Source: Litorimonas sp965205225
GTDB taxonomy: Bacteria; Pseudomonadota; Alphaproteobacteria; Caulobacterales; Maricaulaceae
Length of the DNA: 64,000 nt
NCBI GenBank assembly: GCA_965205225.1
Contig: CBDBFZ010000003.1
Location: 1,116,001-1,180,000, forward strand
Reading direction: 5' to 3'
The notes beneath the pieces were generated by a model. The model did not search any database. It was given only the letters and a program-made list of their open reading frames with translations, and had not been told where the DNA came from. This document shows, piece after piece, positions 53,451 to 61,928 of this stretch (its first letter is position 1; every line of letters starts with the position of its first letter). Position numbers and translations under genes: made by a program.

Positions 53451-55109
53451 ATGGCTCGCCAATTCGCCTATCACATGCAGGGTTTGACGAAGAAATTCGG
53501 TAACAAGACCATTCTCGATAACGTCCATCTGTCCTTCTATCCAGATGCAAAGATCGGCCTGGTCGGCGTTAATGGTGCGGGCAAGTCCACGCTGATGAAA
53601 ATCATGGCGGGTGTCGACACGGAAGTGACCGGCGAACACTGGGCGGCCGAGGGCGTCAAGGTTGGCTATCTGAGTCAGGAACCTGAGCTTGATCCCTCCA
53701 AGGATATCTGGGGCAATGTCATTGCGGGCTGCGAAGACAAGAAAATTTTCGACGCCTATAACGACGTCGCCATGAAAATGGTCGAAGACTATACTGACGA
53801 ATTGATGGAAGAAATGACGGCCTCGCAGGAAAAGATCGACGCGCGCGATGCCTGGGATATTGACAGCAAGATCGAAATGGCGATGCAGGCGCTGCGCTGC
53901 CCGCCCAAAGATGCCGATGTCACCAACCTGTCCGGCGGGGAACGCCGCAGGGTCGCGATCTGTCAGTTGCTGCTGGCCAAGCCGGACCTGCTGCTGATGG
54001 ACGAACCGACCAACCATCTGGACGCCGAAACGGTTGCCTGGCTGGAAAGCTATCTGGTGAACTACAAAGGTGCGATCATACTGATTACGCACGACCGGTA
54101 CTTTCTCGACAACATTACCAACTGGACGCTGGAAGTGGATCGCGGCCGGACCTTCCCGCATGAAGGCAACTACTCGTCCTGGCTGGCGGCCAAGGCGGCG
54201 CGAATGGATCAGGAAGGTCGTGAGAGCGATTCCAAGACAAAAGCGCTGAAGCGCGAACTGGAATGGATCCGGTCCAACCCCAAAGCGCGTCAGACCAAGT
54301 CCAAGGCCCGAATCAGCGCCTACGAAAATCTACGGGATGCCGCCGAGAACGAGATGGTCAGCCACACCGAAATCCGGATCCCGATGGGTGAACGACTCGG
54401 CAATATCGTCGTTGAGGCAAAGAATGTTTCTAAAGGCTTTGATGACCGCCTGCTGATCAAGGACCTGTCGTTCAAACTCCCGCGCGGCGGTATTGTCGGC
54501 GTGATCGGCCCGAACGGGGCGGGTAAAACGACTCTGTTCAAGATGATCACTGGCGACGAGACACCCGATGAGGGTGGCTTCAAAGTCGGCGAAACCGTCG
54601 AATTGGGCTATGTTGATCAAAACCGCGACGCGTTGGATAATTCCAAGAATGTCTGGGAAGCCATCTCTGATGGGCTGGACATTCTTCATCTCGGCAAACG
54701 TGAAGTCCCCAGCCGGGCCTATGTCGGGGCCTTCAACTTTAAAGGGACGGACCAGTCCAAGAATGTCGGCCAGCTGTCGGGGGGGGAACGTAACCGCGTC
54801 AACCTCGCCAAGATGCTGACGCGGCCAGCCAACCTGTTATTGCTCGATGAACCAACCAACGATCTAGACCGTGAAACGCTAGCGTCGCTGGAAGTGGCGC
54901 TGGAGAAATTTCCCGGTTGCGCTGTAGTGATTTCGCACGACCGTTTCTTCCTCGACCGGGTTGCCACCCATATTCTGGCCTATGAGGGCGATAGCCATGT
55001 GGAATGGTTCGAAGGCAACTTCGCCGACTATATCGAGGATAAGAAGCGCCGCTTGGGCGACGATGCGGATATTCCGAAGAAACTGAAATTCGTGAAATTT
55101 GAAAGATAA
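53451..55109 (+). CDS. ettA: Energy-dependent translational throttle protein EttA
   Basis: ABC-F ATPase that binds the ribosomal E site and gates the first peptide bond according to ATP/ADP level. The 552 residues have two Walker A motifs (GVNGAGKST, GPNGAGKTT), two signatures (NLSGGERRRV, QLSGGERNRV), Walker B LLLMDEPTNHLD and LLLLDEPTNDLD, and the tRNA-contacting linker ELEWIRSNPKARQTKSKAR between the modules. It is full length and conserved, an intact core gene inside the IS-rich region. Confidence 0.95.
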   Translation: MARQFAYHMQGLTKKFGNKTILDNVHLSFYPDAKIGLVGVNGAGKSTLMKIMAGVDTEVTGEHWAAEGVKVGYLSQEPELDPSKDIWGNVIAGCEDKKIFDAYNDVAMKMVEDYTDELMEEMTASQEKIDARDAWDIDSKIEMAMQALRCPPKDADVTNLSGGERRRVAICQLLLAKPDLLLMDEPTNHLDAETVAWLESYLVNYKGAIILITHDRYFLDNITNWTLEVDRGRTFPHEGNYSSWLAAKAARMDQEGRESDSKTKALKRELEWIRSNPKARQTKSKARISAYENLRDAAENEMVSHTEIRIPMGERLGNIVVEAKNVSKGFDDRLLIKDLSFKLPRGGIVGVIGPNGAGKTTLFKMITGDETPDEGGFKVGETVELGYVDQNRDALDNSKNVWEAISDGLDILHLGKREVPSRAYVGAFNFKGTDQSKNVGQLSGGERNRVNLAKMLTRPANLLLLDEPTNDLDRETLASLEVALEKFPGCAVVISHDRFFLDRVATHILAYEGDSHVEWFEGNFADYIEDKKRRLGDDADIPKKLKFVKFER

Positions 55110-55500
55110 TATAAAAAGCGATCAGAAAAAATGGTCTGGCATAATTTTGCCATGCGCACAGTTTCTATCTGTGCTGATTGTTATTCTTTTCGTAACGGCG
55201 GCGCGCGCAACCGAGCCTGCGCCGTTCATTTTGGTTGACCAGTTTGGCCATCTACCAAAGCTGGAAAAACGCGCCGTTAGTCGTAATCCCATCGTCGGGT
55301 TCGATGCTGCGGCCCGGTCTTTTTCACCAAGGTCGACATACGCCGTGATTGACACGAAAACAGGGTAAATCGTCTATGAAGACGCGCCGGTCGCTTGGGT
55401 GCGCGGACAGATAGACGAGACATCGGGCGACTGGGTCTGATGGTTTGATTTCACCGCGCTGACACGGTCGGGAACCTATGTCGTTCGCGATCTAGATGTG
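55099..55500 (+). pseudogene. GH9 cellulase, N-terminal fragment
   Basis: A signal peptide (LIVILFVTAARATEPAPF) is followed by the Ig-like domain that precedes GH9 catalytic domains: FILVDQFGHLPKLEKRAVSR, YAVIDTKTG, then after an in-frame TAA (55366-55368) IVYEDAPVAW, and after a TGA (55437-55439) WFDFTALTRSGTYVVRDLD. At 55501 an IS481-type element cuts the gene. The C-terminal end lies at 60537-60904. The likely start is TTG 55099, overlapping ettA by 11 bp. Confidence 0.75.
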
Positions 55501-56346
55501 ATCTTTCAATAGATTGTCCATTTGATCACAATGAAGGAAGCTGGAATTACCAAACTTCAACCCCTTCAGAAGAGATCAAATGAACCTCCATAAGAATTAC
55601 AAACATACACTACGGGCTTTGCGCAAATGGGTGGCACGGTTCAACGCCGATGGGGTTGAAGAGCTGTTTGATCGCTCATCAAGGCCGCACTATTTGCGGG
55701 CAGTGACGCCCGAGCCGGTTGTCCGGCGCATCATCGCGCTGGCCTGTCACGACCTGCGCGATCTAGACCCGCCCGAACAGGTGCGCCGCTATGAACGCGA
55801 AGCCCTGGGCGACCTGATCCATCTCGACATCAAGAAACTCGGGCGGTTTGGACGTCCTGGCCACCGCGTGACGGGCGAGCGCACGCGCCAGTCCAGCCCC
55901 TGCATGGCCGAGCGATTGGCGGCTGTGGCTAGGGATATGTGCATGTCTGCATTGACGGCCATTCGCGCCTCTCCTTCAGCCAGATCCATTCAGCCAGATC
56001 CATTCAGCCAGATCCATTCAGCCAGATCCATTCAGCCAGATCCATTCAGCCAGATCCATGCCGATGAAAAAACGCTCAGTGCTATTGTCCACCTCAGGGT
56101 CGCGGTCGCCTAGTACAAGCGGCTCGGTGTGCAAGTGACCCGTGTCATGACCAATAATGGCAGCTGCTATATCTCGAAAGCCTTTGCCGCTGCTTGTCGC
56201 AACCTTGGCCTGAAACATATCCGCACACGGCCCTATACGCCCAGGACCAATAGCAAGGCTGAGCGCTTCACCCAGACCACCCTGCCAGACCGCATTGCGC
56301 GAAGCTTCAGATCCATATGGCGCTCATACGGATGGTTATTGGTGGG
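55501..56346 (+). pseudogene. IS481-type element A, decayed
   Basis: The left end ATCTTTCAATAG(A)TTGTCC is shared with the copy at 60089. The transposase starts at ATG 55580 (MNLHKN) and has an internal deletion of about 25 codons before ALRKWVARFNADGVE, then DLIHLDIKKLGRFGRPGHRVTGERTRQ. A 14-bp array shifts the frame, then RVMTNNGSCYISKAFAAACRNLGLKHIRTRPYTPRTNSKAERF. IS481 family by these motifs. The 3' end is missing. Confidence 0.8.
55975..56058 (+). repeat. 14-bp tandem repeat, 6 units, inside the IS481 transposase
   Basis: The unit TTCAGCCAGATCCA is repeated six times. With a single unit the frame reads RLSFSQIHADE as in the family, so five units are extra and the added 70 bp shift the frame. 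Confidence 0.9.
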
Positions 56347-56412
56347 TGTCCTTGCCCCTTAAAACTGGACCATCTTTTAGTTAGTAGTTTTGATGGGAAG
56401 GAAGATGGTTAT

Positions 56413-56810
56413 GTCGATGCCTACTTCAAATTTTGTGACCACCCACGAGTCGCAGACGCTTGTGATGTTCTCCTCGTGAATTGCTATCCCTTCTGGGAAG
56501 AGCGCCCGCGAGAACATGCGCTCGTTTACATGAAAGACATGTATCATCAGGCTGTCAGGGCGGCGAAAGGTAAGAAAGTGATAATCGCGGAAACGGGATG
56601 GCCGACACGCGGAACACCATATGGGATGCAATACCTTCGCTTGAGAATGCGTTAAAATACTGTATCGAGACGTATGATTGGGCGCATAAGGATGGCATAG
56701 ATATCATTTACTTTGCCGCATTTGACGAGGCCTGGAAAGTCGCTAAAGAGGGGGATGTGGGTGCTTATTGGGGGTTATGGGAAAGTGATGCGCGACCGAA
56801 ATTTACTTAA
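56413..56810 (+). pseudogene. GH17 beta-1,3-glucanase, C-terminal fragment
   Basis: The 5' half is replaced by the left end of an IS3-type element (56347-56412, compare 57945-58008). The remaining protein reads YFKFCDHPRVADACDVLLVNCYPFWEERP and IIAETGWPTRG (nucleophile Glu of GH17). One base is missing in the GGG at 56623-56625; without that loss the frame would read TPYGDAIPSLENALKYC and continue through IDIIYFAAFDEAWK and YWGLW to DARPKFT. The last 23 bp overlap the start of the next GH17 gene. Confidence 0.78.
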
Positions 56811-57840
56811 TCGTTTTACTGTCCTGAAACTTGCTTCTGTCTTCTGTCTTTTCTTTTCAGCGTGCACATCGATTGACTCCTTTGACAGTAAAGAGCCGGG
56901 TATGACGATCCATCCGTCTACTAACCTTGTTGCAGGTGAAGTTATGGCCATGGCCTATTCAGGGTTTCGTGAGGGCCAGCACCCTGACAGGGGCGCAGGT
57001 GCCGTCAACCCCAGCCGGGCAGAGATATTGGAAGACTTGCAAATATTAGATGCCCATGATTTTCATCTTATTCGCCTCTATGACTCAGGCGAAAACTCCC
57101 GGATGACGCTCGAGCTCATTCATGAGCACAATCTGCCAATCAAAGTGTTGCTGGGTATGTGGCTGGATGCGGAAATCAGTAACCATGAAGGCTGTCCTTG
57201 GTTGGACGAACCCATCCCGGATGAAAAATTGGTGGCAAACAAGCTTAAAAATGTTGCTGAAATCAATCGCGGCGTCGCTTTGGCCAATGAGTTTGGCGAT
57301 ATAGTTGTCGCCGTCAATGTCGGCAATGAAGCGCTCGTCTCTTGGAACGACCACATGGTGCCTCTGGATCAGGTCATTGACTATGTCCGAGACGTGAAAA
57401 GCCGGATTGCTCAGGACGTGACTGTCGCCGACAATTATGAGTGGTGGGCGCAGGAAGGGGCGCCTCTCGCGGCTGAAGTCGATTTCCTGGGTATTCACAC
57501 CTATCCAGTTTGGGAAGGTCGAGGGATTGACGACGGTTTATCTTATACGCTTGAGAATATGCAAAGAATTTATGAGTCTTTTCCAGTCAAGCCTATCTCA
57601 ATTCTAGAGGCAGGATGGGCTACGACGGCTTCCGAATTCGGTGAGCGGGCTGGAGAGGAACAACAACAACGTTATTTTTCTGAAATGCTGGACTGGGGTA
57701 TTAAAACCAATACAACAATTTTCTTTTTTGAAGCGTTCGATGAGCCTTGGAAGGGAGATCCGAATAATCCGATGGGGGCTGAGAAACACTGGGGCGTCTT
57801 CTTTGTTGATCGAGCTCCAAAACTGGTCATGCAACCTTAA
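56788..57840 (+). CDS. GH17 glycoside hydrolase lipoprotein (beta-1,3-glucanase-like)
   Basis: A 350-residue lipoprotein with signal MRDRNLLNRFTVLKLASVFC and lipobox FSAC. The GH17 barrel shows MAYSGFREGQHPD at the start, VNVGNEALVSW with the acid/base Glu, FLGIHTYPVWEG and ISILEAGWAT with the nucleophile Glu, then FFFEAFDEPWKG. Expected to cut beta-1,3-glucans such as laminarin at the cell surface. It follows a broken paralogue, so the pair arose by tandem duplication. A longer in-frame extension to 56713 is antisense to logic because it lies within the paralogue's coding end. Confidence 0.88.
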   Translation: MRDRNLLNRFTVLKLASVFCLFFSACTSIDSFDSKEPGMTIHPSTNLVAGEVMAMAYSGFREGQHPDRGAGAVNPSRAEILEDLQILDAHDFHLIRLYDSGENSRMTLELIHEHNLPIKVLLGMWLDAEISNHEGCPWLDEPIPDEKLVANKLKNVAEINRGVALANEFGDIVVAVNVGNEALVSWNDHMVPLDQVIDYVRDVKSRIAQDVTVADNYEWWAQEGAPLAAEVDFLGIHTYPVWEGRGIDDGLSYTLENMQRIYESFPVKPISILEAGWATTASEFGERAGEEQQQRYFSEMLDWGIKTNTTIFFFEAFDEPWKGDPNNPMGAEKHWGVFFVDRAPKLVMQP

Positions 57841-57944
57841 ACCGCTTCCGGCACGAGCACTGAACTGGTCGAGAACAACACTGCTTAAACAATTCTCTTC
57901 TATGATATGCAGAGTTAAGAGGGTGGGATCATCTAGGTCTCCCG

Positions 57945-58560
57945 TGTCCTTGCTCCTTAGAACTGGACCATCTTTTACTTAGTAATTTTGGTGGGAAGGA
58001 CAGTTGTTATGGCAAGGAAGAGATTTTCAGATGAGGACGTTATTCGGTTGCTGCGGCAGATTGAGGTTGAGTTAGCGTCTGGCGCAACAGTCGCAACGGC
58101 GTGCCGATCAGCTGGTGTGAGCGATGCCACTTATTATGGCTTGCGCAAGAAGTTTGGTGGGATGGGGCCATCCAAAGTCAAACAGAGGAAGGTATTAGAG
58201 AAAGAGAAGCAGCGACTCCGTAAGGCTGTATCTGATCTGACGCTGGACAAGCTGATTTTCAAGGAGAGCCTTGATTATTTAAAGCCCCAATGAAAAGCAG
58301 GGAGCCTGACGGCCCCTTGGCTACGTCAGGCTGTTATTCATTGTCGGCAGAAGTTAAACACATCTGAACGCCGGACCTGTCAGGTCCTTGGCCTTTCGCG
58401 TAGTAGCTTCCGCTATCAATCGGCCCCTAAAGATGATGAGGAAGAGCTGCGCTTGGCTTTAATCAGACTGGCCAAGCGATATGGCCGTTATGGCTACCGC
58501 AAGATAGCCGCACTTCTGCGTATGGAAGGTTGGGCGGTTAATCACAAGAAAGTTGAACGT
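57945..58560 (+). mobile_element. IS3-family element, 5' part (type 4)
   Basis: The left end TGTCCTTGCTCCTTAGAACT is followed by OrfA (58009-58293) and the first ~80 codons of OrfB in the -1 frame (LRQAVIHCRQKLNTSERRTCQVLGLSRSSFRYQ ... KRYGRYGYRKIAALLRMEGW). OrfB is cut at 58560 by IS-C copy 3. The left end of another copy lies at 56347-56412. The integrase core is missing. Confidence 0.8.
58009..58293 (+). CDS. IS3-family OrfA (helix-turn-helix)
   Basis: A 94-residue protein. RKRFSDEDVIRLLRQIEVEL and ACRSAGVSDATYYGLRKKFGG form the helix-turn-helix of IS3 OrfA, followed by a leucine-zipper-like coil (VLEKEKQRLRKAVSDLTLDKLIFKE). The frame is intact, but its OrfB partner is truncated, so the element is dead. 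Confidence 0.8.
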   Translation: MARKRFSDEDVIRLLRQIEVELASGATVATACRSAGVSDATYYGLRKKFGGMGPSKVKQRKVLEKEKQRLRKAVSDLTLDKLIFKESLDYLKPQ

Positions 58561-58623
58561 GGAGGCCTCTAAGAACCATGCATTTTGTTGTGTGATCTGA
58601 TTTACTGGTTTTGGGAGGATTTT

Positions 58624-59931
58624 ATGATGCACGCGCCTGGATTGTTTGGCTTGTCGGATCATCTTGCTCGCTTATCGGCGACAGGTGATCCGCTTGAAGC
58701 GCTGGAGCGTCATGTGGACTTTGAGGCTTTCCGAACTGTTCTGATGGAAGCCCTCGGTTATGGTGTTCGCGCCAAGGGCGGTCGGCCACCCTATGATCCG
58801 GTCACGATGTTCAAGGTGCTTGTTCTGGCGTCGATGCACAATCTGAGTGATGAAGGGATGGAATTTCTGATCCGGGATCGTTTAAGTTGGTTGCGGTTTC
58901 TGAGGTTTCAGATCGGTGAACCGACCCCGGACCAAAAGACGATTTGGCTGTTGCGTGAAAAGCTGACCCAGGAAAAGCTGACCCAGTCTGGTGCTTTCAA
59001 ATCTCTGTTTGCCGCTTTTGAAGAGCAACTCTGCGAGCGCGGCTACAAACCCACGGGAAGTCAGATCGTGGATGCCACTTTGGTGTCAGCGCCGCGCCAA
59101 CGGATGAGGAAAGAAGAGAAAGAGCGGGCCAGGGCGGGTGAAAGCGCGTCCGCTATCTGGCGCGGGCGATCCTGCCAGGGCCGCACAGAAAGACACCGAC
59201 GCACGAGCGGTGGTCAGCTATTCCAGGGCGCGAAAGACCGCAGAAGGGGAACAGGACGCAGGCCTTGTCGACATTTCCATCCCTCACTTTGGGTACAAGA
59301 ACCACATCAGTATTGACCGGAAATGGCGCTTTGTCCGGGGAGAGACCTGCACCCATGCGGCCCGCTATGATGGGCACGAACTGGCATCGGTTCTGGATGC
59401 CACCAACAGCTCAAAGTCTGTTTGGGCGGATACAGCTTATCGCTCAGCCAGAAACGAAGCCTGGCTGAAAGCGCAGGGCTATCGTTCAAACATCCATCGA
59501 AAGAAGCCCCGCAGTAAACCGATGGCAAAGCACATTCGGCGCGGCAATGCGACCCGCTCCTCCATCCGTGCCTGTGTTGAACATGTCTTCGGATATGAGA
59601 AAGGGCCGATGGCGATCACGATCCGCTCAATCGGCCAGGCGCTCAATCGGCCAGGCGCTCAATCGGCCAGGCGCTCAATCGGCCAGGCGCTCAATCGGCC
59701 AGGCGCTCAATCGGCCAGGCGCTCAATCGGCCAGGCGCTCAATCGGCCAGGCGCTCAATCGGCCAGGCGCTCAATCGGCCAGGCGCTCAATCGGCCAGGC
59801 GCTCAATCGGCCAGGCGCTCAATCGGCCAAGCGCTCAATCGGCTAGGGCCGCGGGCCGGATCACCATGGCCAAGCTAAGCTACAACTTCCGCCGCCTCGT
59901 TTTCCATGAGCGACGACAGCCCATAGCCTGA
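58624..59931 (+). pseudogene. IS-C transposase, copy 3, frameshifted and expanded
   Basis: ATG 58624 and the N-terminal domain match copy 1, with five inserted residues from the 15-bp duplication. The extra base near 59162 shifts the frame before the second Asp, the same position as in copy 2, so copies 2 and 3 may share a parent. After the Glu the 16-bp array is read through all three registers as a repeating 16-residue peptide (ALNRPGAQSARRSIGQ). Not functional as one protein. Confidence 0.85.
59626..59842 (+). repeat. 16-bp tandem repeat, 14 units, in IS-C copy 3
   Basis: CTCAATCGGCCAGGCG is repeated head to tail 14 times (last units slightly varied). The same site has one unit in copy 1 and two in copy 2. 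Confidence 0.93.
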
Positions 59932-60088
59932 TTCTGTTCAAAATCCGGAACCCCCCGCTTATGCGGGCCAAAATCATGCCAAAATACGCCTGTGGACACG
60001 CATTCGTCACTCTATGAAGCCTGACCTGAGAGCCGACTATAAAATTCGCCTCTATACTGGCCCCAAAAACCCGTTCTTCGAGGTGTCC

Positions 60089-60536
60089 ATCTTTCAATAG
60101 GTTGTCCATTTGATCCCAATGAAGGAAGCTGGATTACCAGACTTCAACCCATTCAGGAGAGATCGAATGAACGTCCATAAGAATGCCAAACAGACACCGC
60201 AGGGTCGAGAGCGATTGGTACGACTCGTGCCGAGCGGGCTGAGCCCAGAGCACGCCTCACGACTTGGAGGGATCAGCCCGCGGGCTTTGCGCAAATGGGT
60301 GGCGCGGTTCAACGCTGATGGGGTTGAAGGGCTGATTGATCGCTCGTCAAGGCCGCACCATTTGCGGGCAGTGCTTGTCCGGCGCATCATCGCGCTGCGC
60401 CGCCTGCGCTGGACTGGCAAGCACATCGCCAAGGGAGACAGGCATGTCGTCGCCAGCAACAGTCAGCCGGGCGCATCATCGCGCTGGCCTGTCACGCCTG
60501 CGCGATTCTTGACTCGCTCGAACAGGTGCACCGCTA
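60089..60536 (+). pseudogene. IS481-type element B, 5' fragment
   Basis: The left end and start match copy A. The transposase begins at ATG 60168 (MNVHKNAKQTPQGRERLVRLV; ISPRALRKWVARFNADGVEGLIDRSSRPHHLR; RRLRWTGKHIA). The frame is lost after that and the DNA ends in the region equivalent to EQVRRYE, where GH9 sequence begins. Same orientation as copy A. Confidence 0.78.
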
Positions 60537-60904
60537 TTGCATGGCGTGAATCCGATAGGGCTCGTCTATCTGACGAATATGCGGCACGCGGGTGTGGAAC
60601 GTTCGGTTTCGACCTTATACCATGCTTGGTTCATTGATGGATCGAAGGGTTTTGACAGAAAAAAGACCTCCCGTTTTGGTCCGGCGCCCGGACTGATGGT
60701 CGGCGGTCCCAACGAGGGATATGAACGCGACGCGTGCTACAGGGATGTGTGCGGCGGATTCGGGGACCGGGATGTGCCCCGTCCCGACATTGCTCCGCCC
60801 GTGGGCCAACCGCCAGCAAAACCTTACGGTGAGTTTAATGAGGGCTGGCCTCGCTGGACTATCAGAGCGATTATATCCGGTTGCTGAGCAAATTCACACG
60901 ATAA
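60537..60904 (+). pseudogene. GH9 cellulase, C-terminal fragment
   Basis: LHGVNPIGLVYLTNMRHAGVERSVSTLYHAWFIDGS, GPAPGLMVGGPN, CGGFGDRD and FNEGWPR are characteristic of the end of GH9 catalytic domains. Near 60860 the frame shifts; in the correct register it ends YQSDYIRLLSKFTR at the TAA 60902-60904. The N-terminal Ig-like domain of the same family is at 55099-55500, but the central catalytic ~350 residues are absent between them. Confidence 0.75.
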
Positions 60905-60962
60905 ACATACATATAAAGAAAATTTTATATGCTTCACTGCTCGGGCGTGATAGTCTCTCTAT

Positions 60963-61928
60963 GTGGAGCATTTCGCGCGCATATTGAAACTACTGGGTCA
61001 TCCGGACCGCTTGCGAATTCTCGCATTGCTGCGGCGCGGAGAGCTGACCGTGTCTGAACTTGTGTCGATCATGGAGCTCTCGCAGCCACGCGTGACTCAA
61101 TATGTGAAATCGCTTGAAGATGTCGGAATTGTCGAACGACTGCGAGAAGGATCCTGGGTTTTTTCGAGACTTCGGGCGGATGGCGATGCTGTATCCTCGC
61201 TTGTTCGAGGCGTTCTGAAACAATTGCCCGACGCTGATCCAATTCTTGCAGCCGATCGGGCTCGGCTGGAAGATGTTCGAACCTTACGGGCGACGCGGGC
61301 CGAGCGGTTTTTCTCGGACGTTGCCAATGATCGCGGGCAACTGTCCCATGAATTTCTGCCTCAATCCCGTGTTGAAGCCACGATTTTAGATCAGCTCGGC
61401 GAGCATGAGTTCGATTTCATGGTCGATCTTGGCACGGGCTCAGGACGGATTCTTGCGCTTCTGGCGGATCGTGTTCGCCGGGGTACGGGCGTGGATCTCT
61501 CGCCAGATATGCTGCGCGTTGCGCGTTATACTCTGAGAGATGAGAAGTTCGGACATCTGTTTGTTCAGCAGTCCGATCTCTGCCAGACGCCTCTGGCTGA
61601 CGGAGTCGCCGATCTGGTGACGGTTCATAAAGTGCTGCACCATCTCGATCAGCCAGCGGAGGCCTTGTCAGAGGCGATGCGCCTTCTGCGTCCGGACGGT
61701 ATCTTGCTGATCGTCGATTTCGCTAAACATGACCGCGAAGAGTTTCGAGATCAGTATGCAAACCGCCGACTGGGGTTTTCCGAGCGCGAGATTGCTGATC
61801 AAATTGGGACTTCCGGCTTTTATGACGTTATCTGTACCCGCGTCGATGCCTCCGACGCAGACCACCCTGATCTTCTTGTCTGGCGGGCGACCCGCATGAC
61901 AGCTCGAGCCTCGGAACTTGTTACATGA
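60963..61928 (+). CDS. ArsR-type regulator fused to a SAM methyltransferase
   Basis: A 321-residue protein. Residues 1-95 form an ArsR winged helix (LLGHPDRLRILALLRRGELTVSELVSIMELSQPRVTQYVKSLEDVGIV). Residues ~145-300 form a class I methyltransferase (MVDLGTGSGRILALLADRV; VTVHKVLHHLDQPAEALSEAMRLLRPDGILLIVDF). Such fusions next to methionine-cycle genes are common in alphaproteobacteria and may sense S-adenosylmethionine or its product. GTG 60963 is the start; the TGA overlaps metF by 4 bp. Confidence 0.88.
   Translation: MEHFARILKLLGHPDRLRILALLRRGELTVSELVSIMELSQPRVTQYVKSLEDVGIVERLREGSWVFSRLRADGDAVSSLVRGVLKQLPDADPILAADRARLEDVRTLRATRAERFFSDVANDRGQLSHEFLPQSRVEATILDQLGEHEFDFMVDLGTGSGRILALLADRVRRGTGVDLSPDMLRVARYTLRDEKFGHLFVQQSDLCQTPLADGVADLVTVHKVLHHLDQPAEALSEAMRLLRPDGILLIVDFAKHDREEFRDQYANRRLGFSEREIADQIGTSGFYDVICTRVDASDADHPDLLVWRATRMTARASELVT

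Larger units (their letters stand above)
58561..60088 (+). mobile_element. IS5-family element IS-C, copy 3 (1,528 bp, expanded)
   Basis: It has both ends of IS-C, but the flanks differ (ACGT at the left, ATCT at the right), so no target duplication remains. It is 219 bp longer than copy 1. This is fully accounted for by 13 extra 16-bp units (208 bp) less 5 bp lost beside them, a 15-bp duplication (GAAAAGCTGACCCAG, near 58956-58985) and 1 extra base near 59162. Confidence 0.9.

Noticed and set aside
59626..59842. CRISPR-like array
   Set aside because: Units are contiguous 16-mers with no spacers, inside a transposase gene.
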